Assembly: GCA_004123355.1 (NCBI GenBank)
Contig: SCHM01000003.1
Coordinates: forward strand, 7,583,058 to 7,647,057
Direction: 5' to 3'
DNA: 64,000 nucleotides
From: Amphirosellinia nigrospora
Lineage: Eukaryota > Ascomycota > Sordariomycetes > Xylariales > Xylariaceae
Below are positions 23,456-35,587 of this stretch, one piece after another. A program made the translations under genes and the position numbers. The notes under the pieces were generated by a model, which saw only the letters and a list, made by a program, of their open reading frames with translations, did not search any database and was not told where the DNA came from. Numbering within the stretch: the first letter of the stretch is position 1; every line of letters starts with the position of its first letter.

Positions 23456-26321
23456 ATGTATTCCGCCCAGCCCAACGGCACTGAGGGTGCGACCATCAAT
23501 CCCGCAACTATCAACCCTGCCGCCCTCAATCCAGGTACGTCCGAAACCTCGCTTTCATTTAACCCTCACTCACTCTCCGCCGAAATCACCATCGTCATTT
23601 CCGTCGTCTTTTCTGTCTTGTTATTTTTATCTTGTCTTATGTATATAGTTCTGTACGGTCCCCTACTTGTTGTAAAACCCTATTTTTATTTATAGAATTG
23701 CTGCGTTTTCTCGTCTTTCTACAAACTCTCGTGCTGCATCCATCCTCTTGGTCAAATCGAGCCCATGCTGTCGTCGTCGGCCGTGGTTGGCGGGTCTTGC
23801 GCGCGAGCTGCCGTGTCATCTTTGTGCGCCTTCGTTGTGCGCGCTGAGGATATCGAGACTTGATCAGACGGGCATCGCAATCGTTTCTCGCTTCCTTCGT
23901 TGCGTCGCTCGCGGCCGCCACAGCGCTACCAAAGATGACCGGTGCTTTCGCGAAACCCGCACCCCTGTCGCATGGGCCCTTGCGACCGGCATTGGATCAA
24001 TGACCCAGCCGTGGCCGGTTGTCGCTAGGAGTGCGCTCTCTAGCACGGTTCAACAGACGTCTCAATAGTCGCAACAATCGTCGGCTTTCTTGTGTCTTGT
24101 GTCTCTTGCTTGCTTGCTGTGTCTTGCCCCGTGTCACGGCATGTCACCGAGTACAAGCTGGTTGCTGACCTCCCGCTCTCTCATCGCACAGCGATTACAG
24201 CAAACTCCCGAGGTATCAAGCGGAGTCGGTCCCCCGACACCTATCAAGACGCGCCGCCATCTGAAACCCTAGACGATGGTAAGTCTCACCCACACTTCTG
24301 TTTAGTTTCGTGTACCCTGCCTGCACCTTCGCGCTGCTCATGCACTCTGATTACTACGACCACGCCTACTAATTTTAGCCTTCCCCGCGCTGCATGAGTT
24401 CTTTCTTTCTCTCCTCATCCTTTCCATCATTGTTCAAGAACATAATTGCCGTCGCCACCACACGAACAGCAACGGCATGAGACAAACAGCGGCTTTTATC
24501 GCGCTCGCCAATTGATGGGCACGGCCTGTCTACACTTACTAATCCATCCATCAATTTGCAGATTCGCGACAACCAAGGAAACGCGGTCGCCCTATGAAAT
24601 CAACACGAACATCTGATACCTATTCCGAACCAACAAACCATAATACAGTATCCGTACCTCCCCCTCCAATGTCTCAGCCGATACCACCGCAGACTCCCCA
24701 GTCGCAAAATGCGCCGCTGCCGGGACAGCCTACGAGCTACACGCCAGCCCAAGCATCCCCTCCGCCAAAGACCACGCCCAACAAGACGACCTTGAAAGCT
24801 CTCCCGACCGTCCGTGACCACACGACTGATCAGCTGAACGAGGCTGGCGATGAATACATACCGCGCGAAACCGACGACGCTGGTGAAGAAGGTCATGCCC
24901 AATGGGCAGTTGATGGGTGGACGCGAATATAGATGTCGAACATTTCTTGTGCCAAACAGAGGAGATAAGTTGTTCATGCTAGCTACCGAATGCGCCAGGG
25001 TCCTCGGATACCGTGACTCGTACCTCTTATTCAATAAAAACAGATCGCTCTTCAAGATTATTGCCAACCAGGTGGAGAAGGATGACCTGGTCCAACAGGA
25101 AATTCTCCCTTTCTCGTATCGGTCCAGGCAGATTGCCATTGTCACGGCCCGATCCATGTTCCGACAGTTTGGCAGCAGAGTTATTGTTAATGGTAGGCGC
25201 GTGCGCGATGACTACTGGGAGGGCAAGGCGCGAAAACAGGGGTTCACCGAAGCCGACATGGCCGGCGAGAAGAGACCTGGAGCTGCCAAGGCCAGAGAAG
25301 CGGCCGCTGAGGCGAACAACATGCAACCACTTCCGGGCGGACCCCAGGGTGAGATTATGTACACCAACACGCACCCCTTCGGCAGTGCTCCGCAGCCTCT
25401 CGCGCAACCAGGTATGATAGGACCGCCAGGAACCGCGCCCAGAATGCCCATGATAACAAGTATATCACCAGATATGAATGACACGAGGACGCGCGACTAC
25501 AGCAACTTCATCAAGGGAGGTCCACGCCAGGAGATCTCCGGCCCGGCTTACCAGGACAGGACGCAACCGACCCCGCTCAGCGAGATACACCAGCAAGCCC
25601 ATCACGCCGCCGAGTATAACCGCAGCCTGAACCAAAGCCGAGAGATCCGGAGCGAGTACCTGCAAAATCTGTGGAGGAGGCCGCACGAACAGCCCACGAC
25701 CTCGCAACCCGTCGTCTCGGAACCGGCTCTGCCCACCACGAGACCCGGCCAGTCGCCACACGCAGCACCCGCAGGCCTATCGTCTGGACTCCTTCCTAAC
25801 CAAAGCCCTCAGTTGATGATGACCGCCCGCCATATTCGCAACCCATTCATGCTCAACAGCCCATGGGCCAACCTGCGATGCGCGCCATGCCGCAGCCGAC
25901 AAACCAGAAGCAAGCCAGACCACCGAGTCTCCAGTCGACCCCGGGTAGCATGTCACAAGGCGCCCCGGCGTACAACTATGCCTCATCCAATCCGATGTGG
26001 GGACCTCCCCAGACACCGCAAGCTCAACAGTATGGTTATACAACACAAGCGCAGGGCTCGCCTCACCCCCAGCAGTCGCCCGCTCCTCAACTACGCCAAC
26101 CTGGCGGGACGCCTCAGATGCAACCCGGCGCGATGCAATATCCCGGCATACAAGGCCTACCTCACGGTTACCCGGGTCAGGGACAAGGAATGTATCCTCC
26201 CGAACAAACTCCGAGGCAGTTCATGCCCCAAAATCCCGGTTCTGGGCCTGCCGGCACGTCCGCATGGACAAATCCTCACACTCCCTCAAGCGGGAATTGG
26301 TGGCATAATCAGCCTCAATGA
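23456..26321 (+). CDS. RSC7: Chromatin-remodelling complex subunit Rsc7/Npl6 (two apparent frame breaks)
   Basis: Subunit of the RSC/SWI-SNF ATP-dependent nucleosome remodeller, nuclear. Exons fit at 23456-23534, 24192-24278 and 24562-26321, leaving a long first intron of 657 bp and a second of 283 bp. The N-terminus is short and Asn/Pro-rich, followed by GIKRSRSPD and an AT-hook-like KRGRPMK made at the second splice. The Rsc7/Swp82 domain follows: GGREYRCRTFLVP, MLATECARVLGYRDSYLLFN, EILPFSYRSRQIAIVTARS, MFRQFGSRVIVNGRRVRDDYW. The C-terminal half is Gln/Pro/Met-rich and disordered, ending GNWWHNQPQ, usual for the fungal family. The frame changes twice without splice sites: at about 24884 (just before KKVMPNGQ) and between 25800 and 25860. 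The open frame that continues from the domain to 26511 is therefore not the real tail; the repeat-rich Gln/Pro frame ending at 26321 is. The ATG at 23456 was chosen because it yields the NPAALNPG N-terminus next to a good GTACGT donor. Confidence 0.87.
24189..24201 (+). other. Two in-frame alternative 3' splice sites of RSC7 intron 1
   Basis: Acceptors CAG ending at 24191 and CAG ending at 24200 are nine bases apart and both keep the frame after the donor at 23535, so use of one or the other would add or drop three residues (Ala-Ile-Thr region) just before NSRGIKRS. This is inferred from sequence only. Confidence 0.4.
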
Positions 26322-28191
26322 TGGATACGCGCCTAGAATTTCCCATGATGTGCGCTTCAAGATGCACCCATCAATATGGCATTTCCCATTAAGCTGTTAC
26401 GGGTCCCCTTCGGTTTTATTTGTTGCGGTATTGTTTGACCTCGGTGACCATAGAGGCGTCCAAGAGGGACTTTCCGTTACGCATCTAAAAGTCTTGGCGA
26501 TATCACGCTGACGAGGCATGATGACCAATACCGGAGTTAGATGGCATTTGTCATGCACATGATACCACACGAGTTTCTATCAGTTTTATTCATACCGCCA
26601 TAGCTGCTATCCACAGGCGCTTCAGCAGGTTATTGCTATTCTTCACGACGTGCCCGGCCCAGCATCTGGATTTCAGTGGCAAGCCGCCGGGGTCGGTTGG
26701 CCACGAATCAGAGAATGAATGACATGTGTTCGAATATCACACATGATAGGGCGGGTTCGCTAATATACGAACACCCGCGAACATTGGCTGAAATTGTGTC
26801 TGAGGAAGGACGATCCTTGGGGATGGCCCTGGTCCATACTCCATACTCTATCGGGTGGCTTCTCCTGTTAGTAGCCGACGATGACGTATTTAAGAGGGTT
26901 TTTTTGTCGAGGAGGCGTCGTCGTACTTCATTTTTCATCGTCATCTACTGGGATATCCAATTTGGTGAGGCTGGCTTGTTGTTCGTTTTGGCTCTTGCAT
27001 CCGAGCTTGGTCATTATACCCCTTGTGTTTGATTTTCAAGCTGTGTGGCGGTGGGAGTTTTCGATACACGCAAATACGGCAGCATGGACGGAGTTCGCTA
27101 CATATTGGTTTCTACTTCGGCTAATTGTCTCGCATTCGCGATTCTCTCCTCATTCCTAGGTTTCTGGTCATCTGGCTATACCACGTTCATCTCTTCTTTT
27201 CACTTGCAGCGCATCGTTATCCATGATACATAGGGAGGTTGTCCACGTGCACGACTCATTGATTGAGAGGGTACAGGATTGATCACCCAAGCAGGCAGGG
27301 TCTTTATTCATTTATCTATCTATCTATTTATTATCTCATGTTGTATGAGGGTAATTTGCATATGGATACCGGAGACCCGTGCCGGGCGGCAAACTTGCTC
27401 GTTTACGTTTCTCTCCTTCTTGTGGCCTTGATTTTCGGCCTCGTTTTCATTGTGTGGGGACTATTGGATGGTTTTACAAGTAGTTGCGCCCACAGGCAAT
27501 GCATACGAGCAGCAACTTAATACTACTTTTTTCACAGATATGCATTGTCCTCGTGTGTTTTGCCTAGTTTTTTGTGATAAATACTCCACCCACCATATCT
27601 GTAGAACAGCCCAACAGAAGGGTTGAAATAGGCGGTTTCCAAGAAATACTCCGGAGGTGAAAACTTGGTTGACTCGGGAATTTTCGTTCAGCATCCTGTA
27701 TATTCTGCGGTCTTGCTTACTTCTAATCATTATACATTCGACGACGACTCAAAACCTGCCATGGCGTATTCCTACGATACTAACTTAGTCGCCCAGGTAA
27801 CATGCATCTATACACACACGCCCCGGACCTCCAGGTATGTAGGTACGCCTGACGAGGAATGCACGGATAGAGTTTAATCCGCCTCATTTGTTACAAACCT
27901 TCTTTTTAGTTCGGATGGGGCGAGACGAGGCGGAGCGGGGGTTAAGAATAGATTTCTTGGATTCGGGGGAGTTACCTACCTCTACCGTCATTCTTGATTT
28001 TCTTTTGGGGGGGTATTTTGAAATATGAGATATATCCTTGCTTGCTGCCCGAAATCCTTCCGGTAAGGGCAAGGGGAGAGAGAGAAGAGGGTGGCAAATA
28101 TTCAGCCTTGGATCCCGAGGATGTGGTAAGATGCCCTCCTTGGTTTTTTTTTACACTCATACATACATATCTATATACGTACTTACACATA

Positions 28192-28206
28192 CGCGCGCGC
28201 GCGCCC
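28192..28206 (+). repeat. (CG)n dinucleotide run
   Basis: Alternating CG over about 15 bases, next to CATA-type repeats at about 28160-28190. Such runs are rare in fungal spacer DNA. Confidence 0.75.
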
Positions 28207-28471
28207 GCATAGGCAGGCAGGTACATGAGGTAGGTATCAACCTTGTCTCCCGCTCTCTCTCTCTGTATCTAATTTGGGGATTCTTACTTTATGCATGGAC
28301 CACGTTTTTTTTTTCAACGCCGAGCACATACACGTGTTGTACGCGACCACACACGCGTCTGCTGCGTGCCTGGGCCGAGAACAGCGGCGACGGCACGATG
28401 AGTTCCTTGGAAATAATAGATGTGTTTGTGTGTATGTTGAGAAGGTGTTGAGGCTGTGCACTAGTATGGTT

Positions 28472-28502
28472 TATGTATGTATGGGTGTATGTATGTATGT
28501 AT
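28472..28502 (+). repeat. (TATG)n tetranucleotide repeat
   Basis: About seven TATG/GTAT units with one interruption. Confidence 0.85.
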
Positions 28503-30164
28503 ATCGTACTTAAACCTCGGGCAGGTACTAACTAACTACCTAGCGTGGCCTTTTTACACCCGCTACTGTTCGCATGTAGATTCTTGATGTGCCGAGGTAC
28601 GTGGTGGGTAAGTATCCAGGACTTTGGACTTTGGTGGGAGGTTTTGTTGTTGAGATGCCTCCTTGAGATTTCGTGTAGGTGCGTGCCTGCTTATGCGGCT
28701 GGGTATAGTATGTGTGAGAAAATGATGGGGGATAGCCTCGGCATAGGAAAGATGAAACGGGGAAGGAGAGAACGAGATGTGGTGTTGCCTGCCTATTCCA
28801 TCGTCTTGTCCTGGATTTGACCGAGAGCTTACTTCCTTGCTTTTCTCGTTTCTTTATTTACTTCCTGGATGTTAGATGAGAGGGTGACTTCTAAGTTGGC
28901 TGTAATTTATGTATACTCTAGAATCTACTTGGACAACAGGATTGCGGTTGTTAGGTTCTACAAACAAGTTGTGAGAGTAGATATTGAACATAACAGGCTA
29001 AGGGATGGTATAGTAATAGTGTTTACAATGAAGTAGTCTTACTTAACATGCTGAGATGTGTAGTCTAGGTATACTCTGCTTACTTGTTTGCATTGGCGTG
29101 TAGTGTTGTTATAGTAAGTCGACGGACAGTGAGGCGGGTTGAAGGTTTGCTGGCAGCTTTGGTAGTTAACTACTCGAGAGTTGGCGAGTTTCGGTATTTG
29201 GACTAGCAGCTCAGTAACCATTTCTCCCTTGATACTCTTCTAGCACCTCCTAAAAGGTCTGTTCAAATTCTGTTAAATATTTTGGGAATGTTGTCGCTAG
29301 GGAGAGAACGGTCTAACTCGAGTTTTTACTTGAATACATTTAAATGATTTTCAGTGGCAAGTGATGACATGGCGTGTGAGATGCGATATCACAAAGCATT
29401 TCGACGTTATAGGCAATAAAAAATAATGTCTATTCGGATGTGAATGGGTAAAGTACGCTTGGTAATCCAAGTATGATACCAACAGTCTGACGAGAGCGCC
29501 TTCGTATAACACACTTTCTTTCTCCATATTAGCTTACAGGTCACACTTCCTAAGAGAACACAATAAGCTTAATAAATATCCGTAATTTCGTCTCATCCAT
29601 ATCCCGTCATCGTCAGACTCATCATATTCCCAGCACACCTTGTACGCCAGAAGTCAGGTGTCAGAGCCTTCATTCGTCCCGCCCCCATTACCCTCAAAGT
29701 CCTGATCCCGGGGTATGGTTCGGGTTCGGGTGTGCCGGATCCCAGTAGTCCAGGCCATTCCTTCCTCTCTATATCACATGCTGTTCGCTTACTTATGTAT
29801 GATTTCCGTTGTAGGTATCCTTTGCGTCTCACTGCCGGATGCCCGGTATCCCGTCCCTACCTCTACATCAACTGAGTCAAGGCAATGTCTAGAACCTAAT
29901 AACAATCGGACGACAAGGAAGCCGGAGACGTGGTCACTCCGCCGGTATTTGACAGACAGCAAGACTACGGGACATTAATGCCGCTAGACTCTCACCCTCA
30001 CCCTCGCTTGTTTGTCACGACACCTATTCGCTACCGTCGTGTCGGAACATGCGGAACTGGGGACCAGCACGGAATAGGCAAGTATAAATGAATCGGGGTA
30101 ATTTAGATGACTTGCATGTCGTTAGCATAACGAACAATCACATTCTCGGGTCACTACTATCACA

Positions 30165-30179
30165 CCCCCCCCCCCCCCC
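30165..30179 (+). repeat. Poly-C run (15 bases)
   Basis: Fifteen consecutive C residues. The true length is uncertain, since homopolymers elsewhere in the window seem under-called. Confidence 0.85.
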
Positions 30180-32177
30180 TTCCCCTCATACGATGGAGCA
30201 TTCATTTGCATATCTGGACTGGGGAAGCAAGTACACTATACTATACACAGTAATCACGCATAAGCTCATCCTGCCGAAGGAATATATCGACAAGCATGCA
30301 AAAGAAACTAACTTAGTACGTGAGGAAGGAGTCAGCGGCCGGCTAAAGTCAGGAGGAAAGCGAGGGGTTTAGCACGGTTGACGGATTTCAGGAACAATAA
30401 ACAAGTTATTACAAAATGACCTCACAAACTTTCGGAAAAGATCGCGTTCGTTAATACACTAGAGTGATGACATGTCGAGATTCTCTTCATCCGGAAGATG
30501 GAAGAAAAGTCGCAATAATCAAACCAAAAAACCGGCCGAAACTCATCCGCATATCACGAATGGCAAGTTCCGCGCGCGCCCCAGAGTTGAGGGACTTTCC
30601 GGGATGCGTCCCGAACGGGCTTACCTCACCATTCCACATGCGGCACATTATATTACATTACATTACGCTCACCCACTCACTACGCTTACACCTACACACT
30701 ATCCAGCCCTACGCATACATTTCTGGCATGCCGGCCGAGAATGAGTCGTTATCGTAATCTCACCTCGTACGAACATACCGCATACCAGATAGGCAGGTAG
30801 GGGTAACCGCGTACCCAGGCACTAATATCGTGGATTATGCCGTAGGCATAGGAAAACCAAAAATCACCCCCACGGTAACGCGGACAGAATCACACCACCG
30901 CTGTTATTGTTGCTATTCCGAGCCGGCTTGTGGAAAACACTAACCTAGTTCTGACTCAGCCTTATGTGTCTGACTATCTCCCTGTCTATGTATGTATGTG
31001 TGTATGTGGTTATCCTCCGTAGCGTACGATAAATAGGACGCGGGCGGCGCGCGGGATAAGTGTAATTGGAAACATGTTTAGACGTTTCAGAGTGCGTATA
31101 GATCGTGAACCGCGCTTCGGAAAAACGCGGGGTATTGATCTCTTGATGTTTTCCGCTAGACGAAATGATGGAGCACTGGAGTTTTGCGTAACCCAAGTAA
31201 CTCGCACTCTAAATGGTATGAGACGGTGAGGCATATCAATACATAGCATTCCCCTCTTGCAATCTCATATCTGCTATGGACTCTGTATTTAAGGTAGACG
31301 ATAGATACTTATATCGCGCAAACATCTCGAAAACACCACAGTGGGCTGATACGGCTATTGCCAGAATGCTTATAGATATACAGTTTCAAATGGTCCTTCA
31401 CGACACTATTTATCTTAGTAGAGATATGATACTGCGTAGACACACACTTGTAAATACGTGAATTGTCCGAATAAAAGTCTAATATATAGACCGCATACTC
31501 ATACTCACATAAGGGCGCCACGAGTAGACATATAAATGATGCCTTCGATCACCAACATGACTTAAATTCCGTTACTCAGTGTTTTACCTTATCTTCTGAG
31601 ACGACTCCTACAACGCAGAGAACATATAGAAGGCCTCTCGTATCCCCTCTCAAATCAGATTCAAGCTAAGTGTCCTACACACTATTCGACAACTCTATAC
31701 TAATACCAGTTGATATCAAAAGGCCTCTTTCACGCTCTCTATCTAAGACGATTGTCATGAGGATATGCCCTTCGATATCTTTCTCATATCGGAGCCACGA
31801 AAGATATATATGAGTGAGAAACGAGAGATTGCAAGATTGATAGTTATTGAACGTTTTCTTTCACAATCCTCTTCTCTCAAGTATACGTAATGGCTTTTTT
31901 TCGTTGCATAGGGCACCGCTAACTTACAAATGGAAATAACGCAATAACACACTCTAAGTATGCATGGCAACTAGCACAAACGAACGTCTGAAGTTCATGG
32001 CACGGGGACGTAGATATATATATCAATTTTCAAATGCATTTTCATCAAGTTCTACCAGAATCAGCGGGACTTAAGTTCCCTTAGCCGTTTTCCACCGAAC
32101 GCCAGCGAAACATACAGATTGAATAGATAGATAATTGTAGAAGCACCGTGCTACTAATATGAATGTTCATAACCCCA

Positions 32178-33862
32178 TTACTGCTGCATAGCATCGCCGG
32201 CGCTCGTATCGTCATCATTGCCCCACAGACCCTCCAGCTTGAACTCCTTAGCCCACTCCGTGACGATTTCTTTCTGATCCACCAAAGCGGGCGGCGCCGT
32301 CTGGGCACCGTCTTTGGCCGCCATAGTTCCCTTAGTCTCAAGAGAAACGGGAAGTTTAGGCGGTTCCGTCCATCCCTGGATCCGCCCATCCCTCCAGTCC
32401 GTCACGACTGTCATGGCGGCGGCTGGGAGATTAGGAATACCGCCACGGCCTAGCCTTCCCGCTTCCGCGCGACCTGCACTAGGAAATCAGTGGTCACGTC
32501 GCCGTCGGTAGTCATGAGAGGTGGGAGGTCGTAGACATCCATTAGCTTCTGGAGTAACTCCGGTGAAGACGATAGTTTCTTCAGCAGCAACGAGACGGCA
32601 GGCATGGGGTCGTCGATCTGCTTGGGAGGGATAGCGTTAAGAAGGATGAGGTGAGCATGCTCTTCGACTGCGCTCCGCTTGGGATTGTCGCCGTCGGTAG
32701 CAGAGGGGAAAACGATACCAGGCGAGTCGAGTAGTGTGAGTTTGCTATCAATCTTGACGGCGCGGATACTTGTCGTAACACCGGCTTCTGCACCAGCAGG
32801 GCAGGCTGCCTTTCCCCGACCGCCGAGGCCGGCAAGAAGAGCATTGATGACGGATGACTTTCCGACATTAGGATATCCTATCACACCAACGGAGACGGCG
32901 CGCTTCAGCTGCTTCGAGGCAGCGAATGACTTTAGAGATTTAAATAGAGTGGCAGATGTGCTCTGCACAGTGAGATCGCGGTGGTTGAAAGTTTGTGAGT
33001 TCGGGGCGGACTTGGATGCCCGGAGAGGAAGAGTAGGGAAGGATCGTCTGAGATGAGCGAGCCAATCCTTCAGGACCTGAGGGCGGGATGAGATCGATCT
33101 TGTTCAGGATGAGCATTAACCGTTCCCGCCACTGGCGGCAGCCATGACCATGCGCTCGACCCCTCGACCTTGTGCCCTCTGGATCGCGGGCGTCTAAGAT
33201 GTAAAGCACAACATCTGCCTGGTCTACGACCTGCTTGAAGACCTTGTCGTGAGCTTTCCTTGACGAGTCGACGGTAAAATCGGCATCGTTATCGGAGTCG
33301 TCATCATCGTCATCCTCGTCCATATCATCTCCGCTCTGCAGCTCACGGTCGTACTTCTCAGCAGCAGCTCTTGCGCTCGCCAAGAGGGCAGCCATGGGAT
33401 TCGAGGCGTCGACATCCCCATCGTCGTCGGCATCTTCGTCCATCATCTCGCTATCGTCGAAGGCGCCGCCCATGGCATCCTCGTCCACGTCATCTTCATC
33501 AAGGCCCTCATCGTCTTCCGCTGCAGCGCCCGTCTTGGCGGCCTTGGCCATGTCCCTCCGACGCTGCTGCTCTTCCTGCTTCCGGCGGCGAGCCTCCTCG
33601 ATCTCGAGCAGGATCTTCTCCTTGTAAGGGAACAGATTGGGAATACCGGGGTCTTTCTTCAGCTTGGACTTCCATTGTGGGTTCTTCTTGGCCTCCTTCT
33701 TGGCCTTGCGCTGCTTCGCGGCCGACGCTTTCTCGATCTTGTGCCGTAACCGGACCGGTGTCCGCTTGGACTTTGGTTCTACATACAAATCACGGGTCAG
33801 CTGGTTTTGTTGGTGGGTAGAAATGGAATTAAACAGACTCTTGGGCTTGTTGACACCACCAT
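32178..33862 (-). CDS. NUG1: Nucleolar circularly permuted GTPase, Nug1/Grn1/GNL3 (nucleostemin) family, several apparent frame breaks
   Basis: GTPase needed for maturation and export of the 60S ribosomal subunit, nucleolar. The N-terminal basic block (SKRTPVRLRHKIEKASAAK, then KKDPGIPNLFPYK) is diagnostic. A coiled, Glu/Arg-rich segment and a long acidic stretch (around 33290-33530) follow, then the permuted GTPase motifs in the order DARDPEGTRSR, NKIDL (G4), GYPNVGKSS (G1 P-loop) and DSPGI (G3), and a C-terminal tail with GGIPNLPAAAM and DWRDGRIQGW ending in MQQ at 32178. Usual length, about 540-560 residues. Frame breaks without introns lie at about 33130-33190 (two that cancel), about 33080, and about 32460 (KRGRLG split, one G short). 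The start is uncertain: the ATG at 33862 followed by a short intron ending at about 33780 would give a normal N-terminus but needs one more base. It lies head to head with the phosphatase gene. Confidence 0.87.
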
Positions 33863-34500
33863 CTTGCCGGATGTTCAATGGGCAGATATGTAGCGCACAA
33901 TGTCTAATTGTCGTATAATTGTAGTCCAGTCGAGGTTACCACACAAAAAAAGTTGACCATCTCCCAGTAAATGCGGTTCTGCCGCCTTTGACCGCTAGCG
34001 ATAAGCCCCACGGATCCACTGAAACAGCTCGCTATCAGTAGAACCCCGCTGTCCCTGTGCTGCCCGCTGCCCATCTCTACATAGCAGATACATAGCACCG
34101 GAGTTAAGGCAGGTACCTGTCGATTAGCGGTCTCCTCTCTATAGCATACCTTAATTTGAACCGCCGCAATGCGCCTTGACGATGCACTAACAAGCGTCGG
34201 GATGACACCTTAAGGTTAGCAAATCCAGACCTCGACCTTGGGCACCGACAGTCATGATAAAAACCCATTGAGCGGAGCGGAGTTTCCCTATTGGTAAAAC
34301 CACACCGCCGTCTTAACTTCACCTGTCAAAAGCATTCTATAGACGTTTACTCCGTCGGGTTCGTGTATACATAAAAAGATATAGACTCTACATTTGAATC
34401 AAAGACGAACACGCTGCAGCATTGCAATACACAGCATCATCACCAACACTTCCATCTCGCCATCAGCATTCATCGGAAAGGGTACGGACCGGACAGCGAG
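33863..34500. promoter_or_regulatory. Shared divergent promoter region NUG1 / GPP1-like
   Basis: 638 bases between the starts of two divergent genes, a ribosome-assembly GTPase and a phosphatase, so both promoters must sit here. A TATA-like AT-rich segment (TACATAAAAAGATATAG) at about 34369-34385 precedes the phosphatase start by about 115 bases. No operator was identified. Confidence 0.5.
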
Positions 34501-35587
34501 ATGGAGTACGCAGCGCCACCAGAATCCGCCACTTTCATGGTCTCCTGTTCGACATGGATGGCACCATCATCGATTCAACAGCTGCCTCGTCAAGCACTGG
34601 CATACGTGAGCATTCACTCCCCTGCCTGCTCGACTCCCCTGAACCTTGCTGAGTTGTCATAACCACAGCATCGGTAATGAGATTGGCGTAGACCCCGAAG
34701 TCATCCTGCAGACCTCCCATGGCCGCCGAAGTGTACGTGATCTGTGACAGGGTCTTTGATCCTTTCGCCATTGAATCAAGTCTCGGCGGTATAGTTGCCT
34801 GCCAAGCGCATATAAACGCATCCGTTGTGAGATAGCAATTACAGACATAAAAGTACTGACTTGGAACTGTGCAGATAGATATCTTGAAGTTGCTCGCCCC
34901 GAGAAGGCAACTCTGGAATGTAAGTCAGACTATATGCACTTTGTTAGTCGAGGGAGGATTGAAGGGCGAGAGGAAGCACAGACAACTTTCGACAGCGAGA
35001 CTAGACCAGCTCTCCCGGCCTTTCCTATCTTCCAATCTCCTCCCTGGCTGTCTCATCGGGCTGACTGAAACGATCCTTCTTCCTTTGTAGATGTAAGACA
35101 GATGGAAGCACTTCTACCCCAAAAGTACGGCAGCGAGGCCGTCGAGATACCCGGCGCAAGGGCGCTACTGGACCAGCTGATCTCTGCCAAAGCGCCCTGG
35201 GCCATTGTCACCTCAGGCACAGAACCGCTTGTCCATGGCTGGCTTAACGCGCTGAAGCTCCCACACCCGGAGCATCTCGTCACAGCTGAGTCCGTCGAGA
35301 ACGGCAAGCCGGACCCGGCCTGCTACCAGCTGGGATGGTCGAGGCTCGAACTCCCTGCCCACGCAGAAGTCCTCGTACTCGAGGATAGCCCCGCCGGTAT
35401 CAAGGCAGGTAAAGCAGCGGGCTGCAAGGTGCTCGGACTCGTGACGAGCCACACGATGGAGCAGGTCGTCGCCGCTGAGCCGGACTGGGTAGTGCGGGAC
35501 CTGAGCTCGGTCAAGATGGTGTCGTGCGGCGAAGATGGTCGGGTGACGCTACAATTCTCTGATGCCTTGATCGCCAAGGCCAAGTGA
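34501..35587 (+). CDS. GPP1: HAD-family sugar/glycerol-phosphate phosphatase, Gpp1-like (three apparent frame breaks)
   Basis: Cytosolic haloacid-dehalogenase phosphatase. The closest match I recall is yeast Gpp1/Gpp2 (glycerol-3-phosphatase, osmotic glycerol synthesis), with 2-deoxyglucose-6-phosphatase as the alternative. Exons fit at 34501-34605, 34669-34732, 34875-34919 and 35091-35587. Motif I is LLFDMDGTIIDST (first Asp the nucleophile), then VKHW, GNEIGVDP and the HGRRS/IDILKLLAP block joined across introns; motif II is AIVTSGT, motif III the Lys in ENGKPDPACY, motif IV VLEDSPAGIKAG. About 240 residues, the family norm. Three single-base losses are implied: before HGLLFDMDG (about 34540), before VKHW (about 34590) and in the CCCC run of exon 3 (about 34898). 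Exon 4 is clean. The ATG at 34501 gives the MEYAAPPESATF start, which matches the short family leader; an upstream ATG at 34422 gives a less likely extension. Confidence 0.85.

Larger units (their letters stand above)
26322..32177. other. Convergent spacer RSC7 / NUG1
   Basis: 5.9 kb without a supportable gene. Open frames are short, overlapping and of no recognisable family; the longest, 26676-27032, has no motif I know. Part near RSC7 is likely 3' UTR. Several microsatellites and a C15 run are present, and the remainder is AT-balanced unique-looking DNA. Confidence 0.45.

Noticed and set aside
25863-26511. C-terminal extension of the RSC7 domain frame to 26511
   Set aside because: From about 25810 the family-like Gln/Pro-rich tail is in another frame, ending at 26321. 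The extension has no such composition and results from a lost base.
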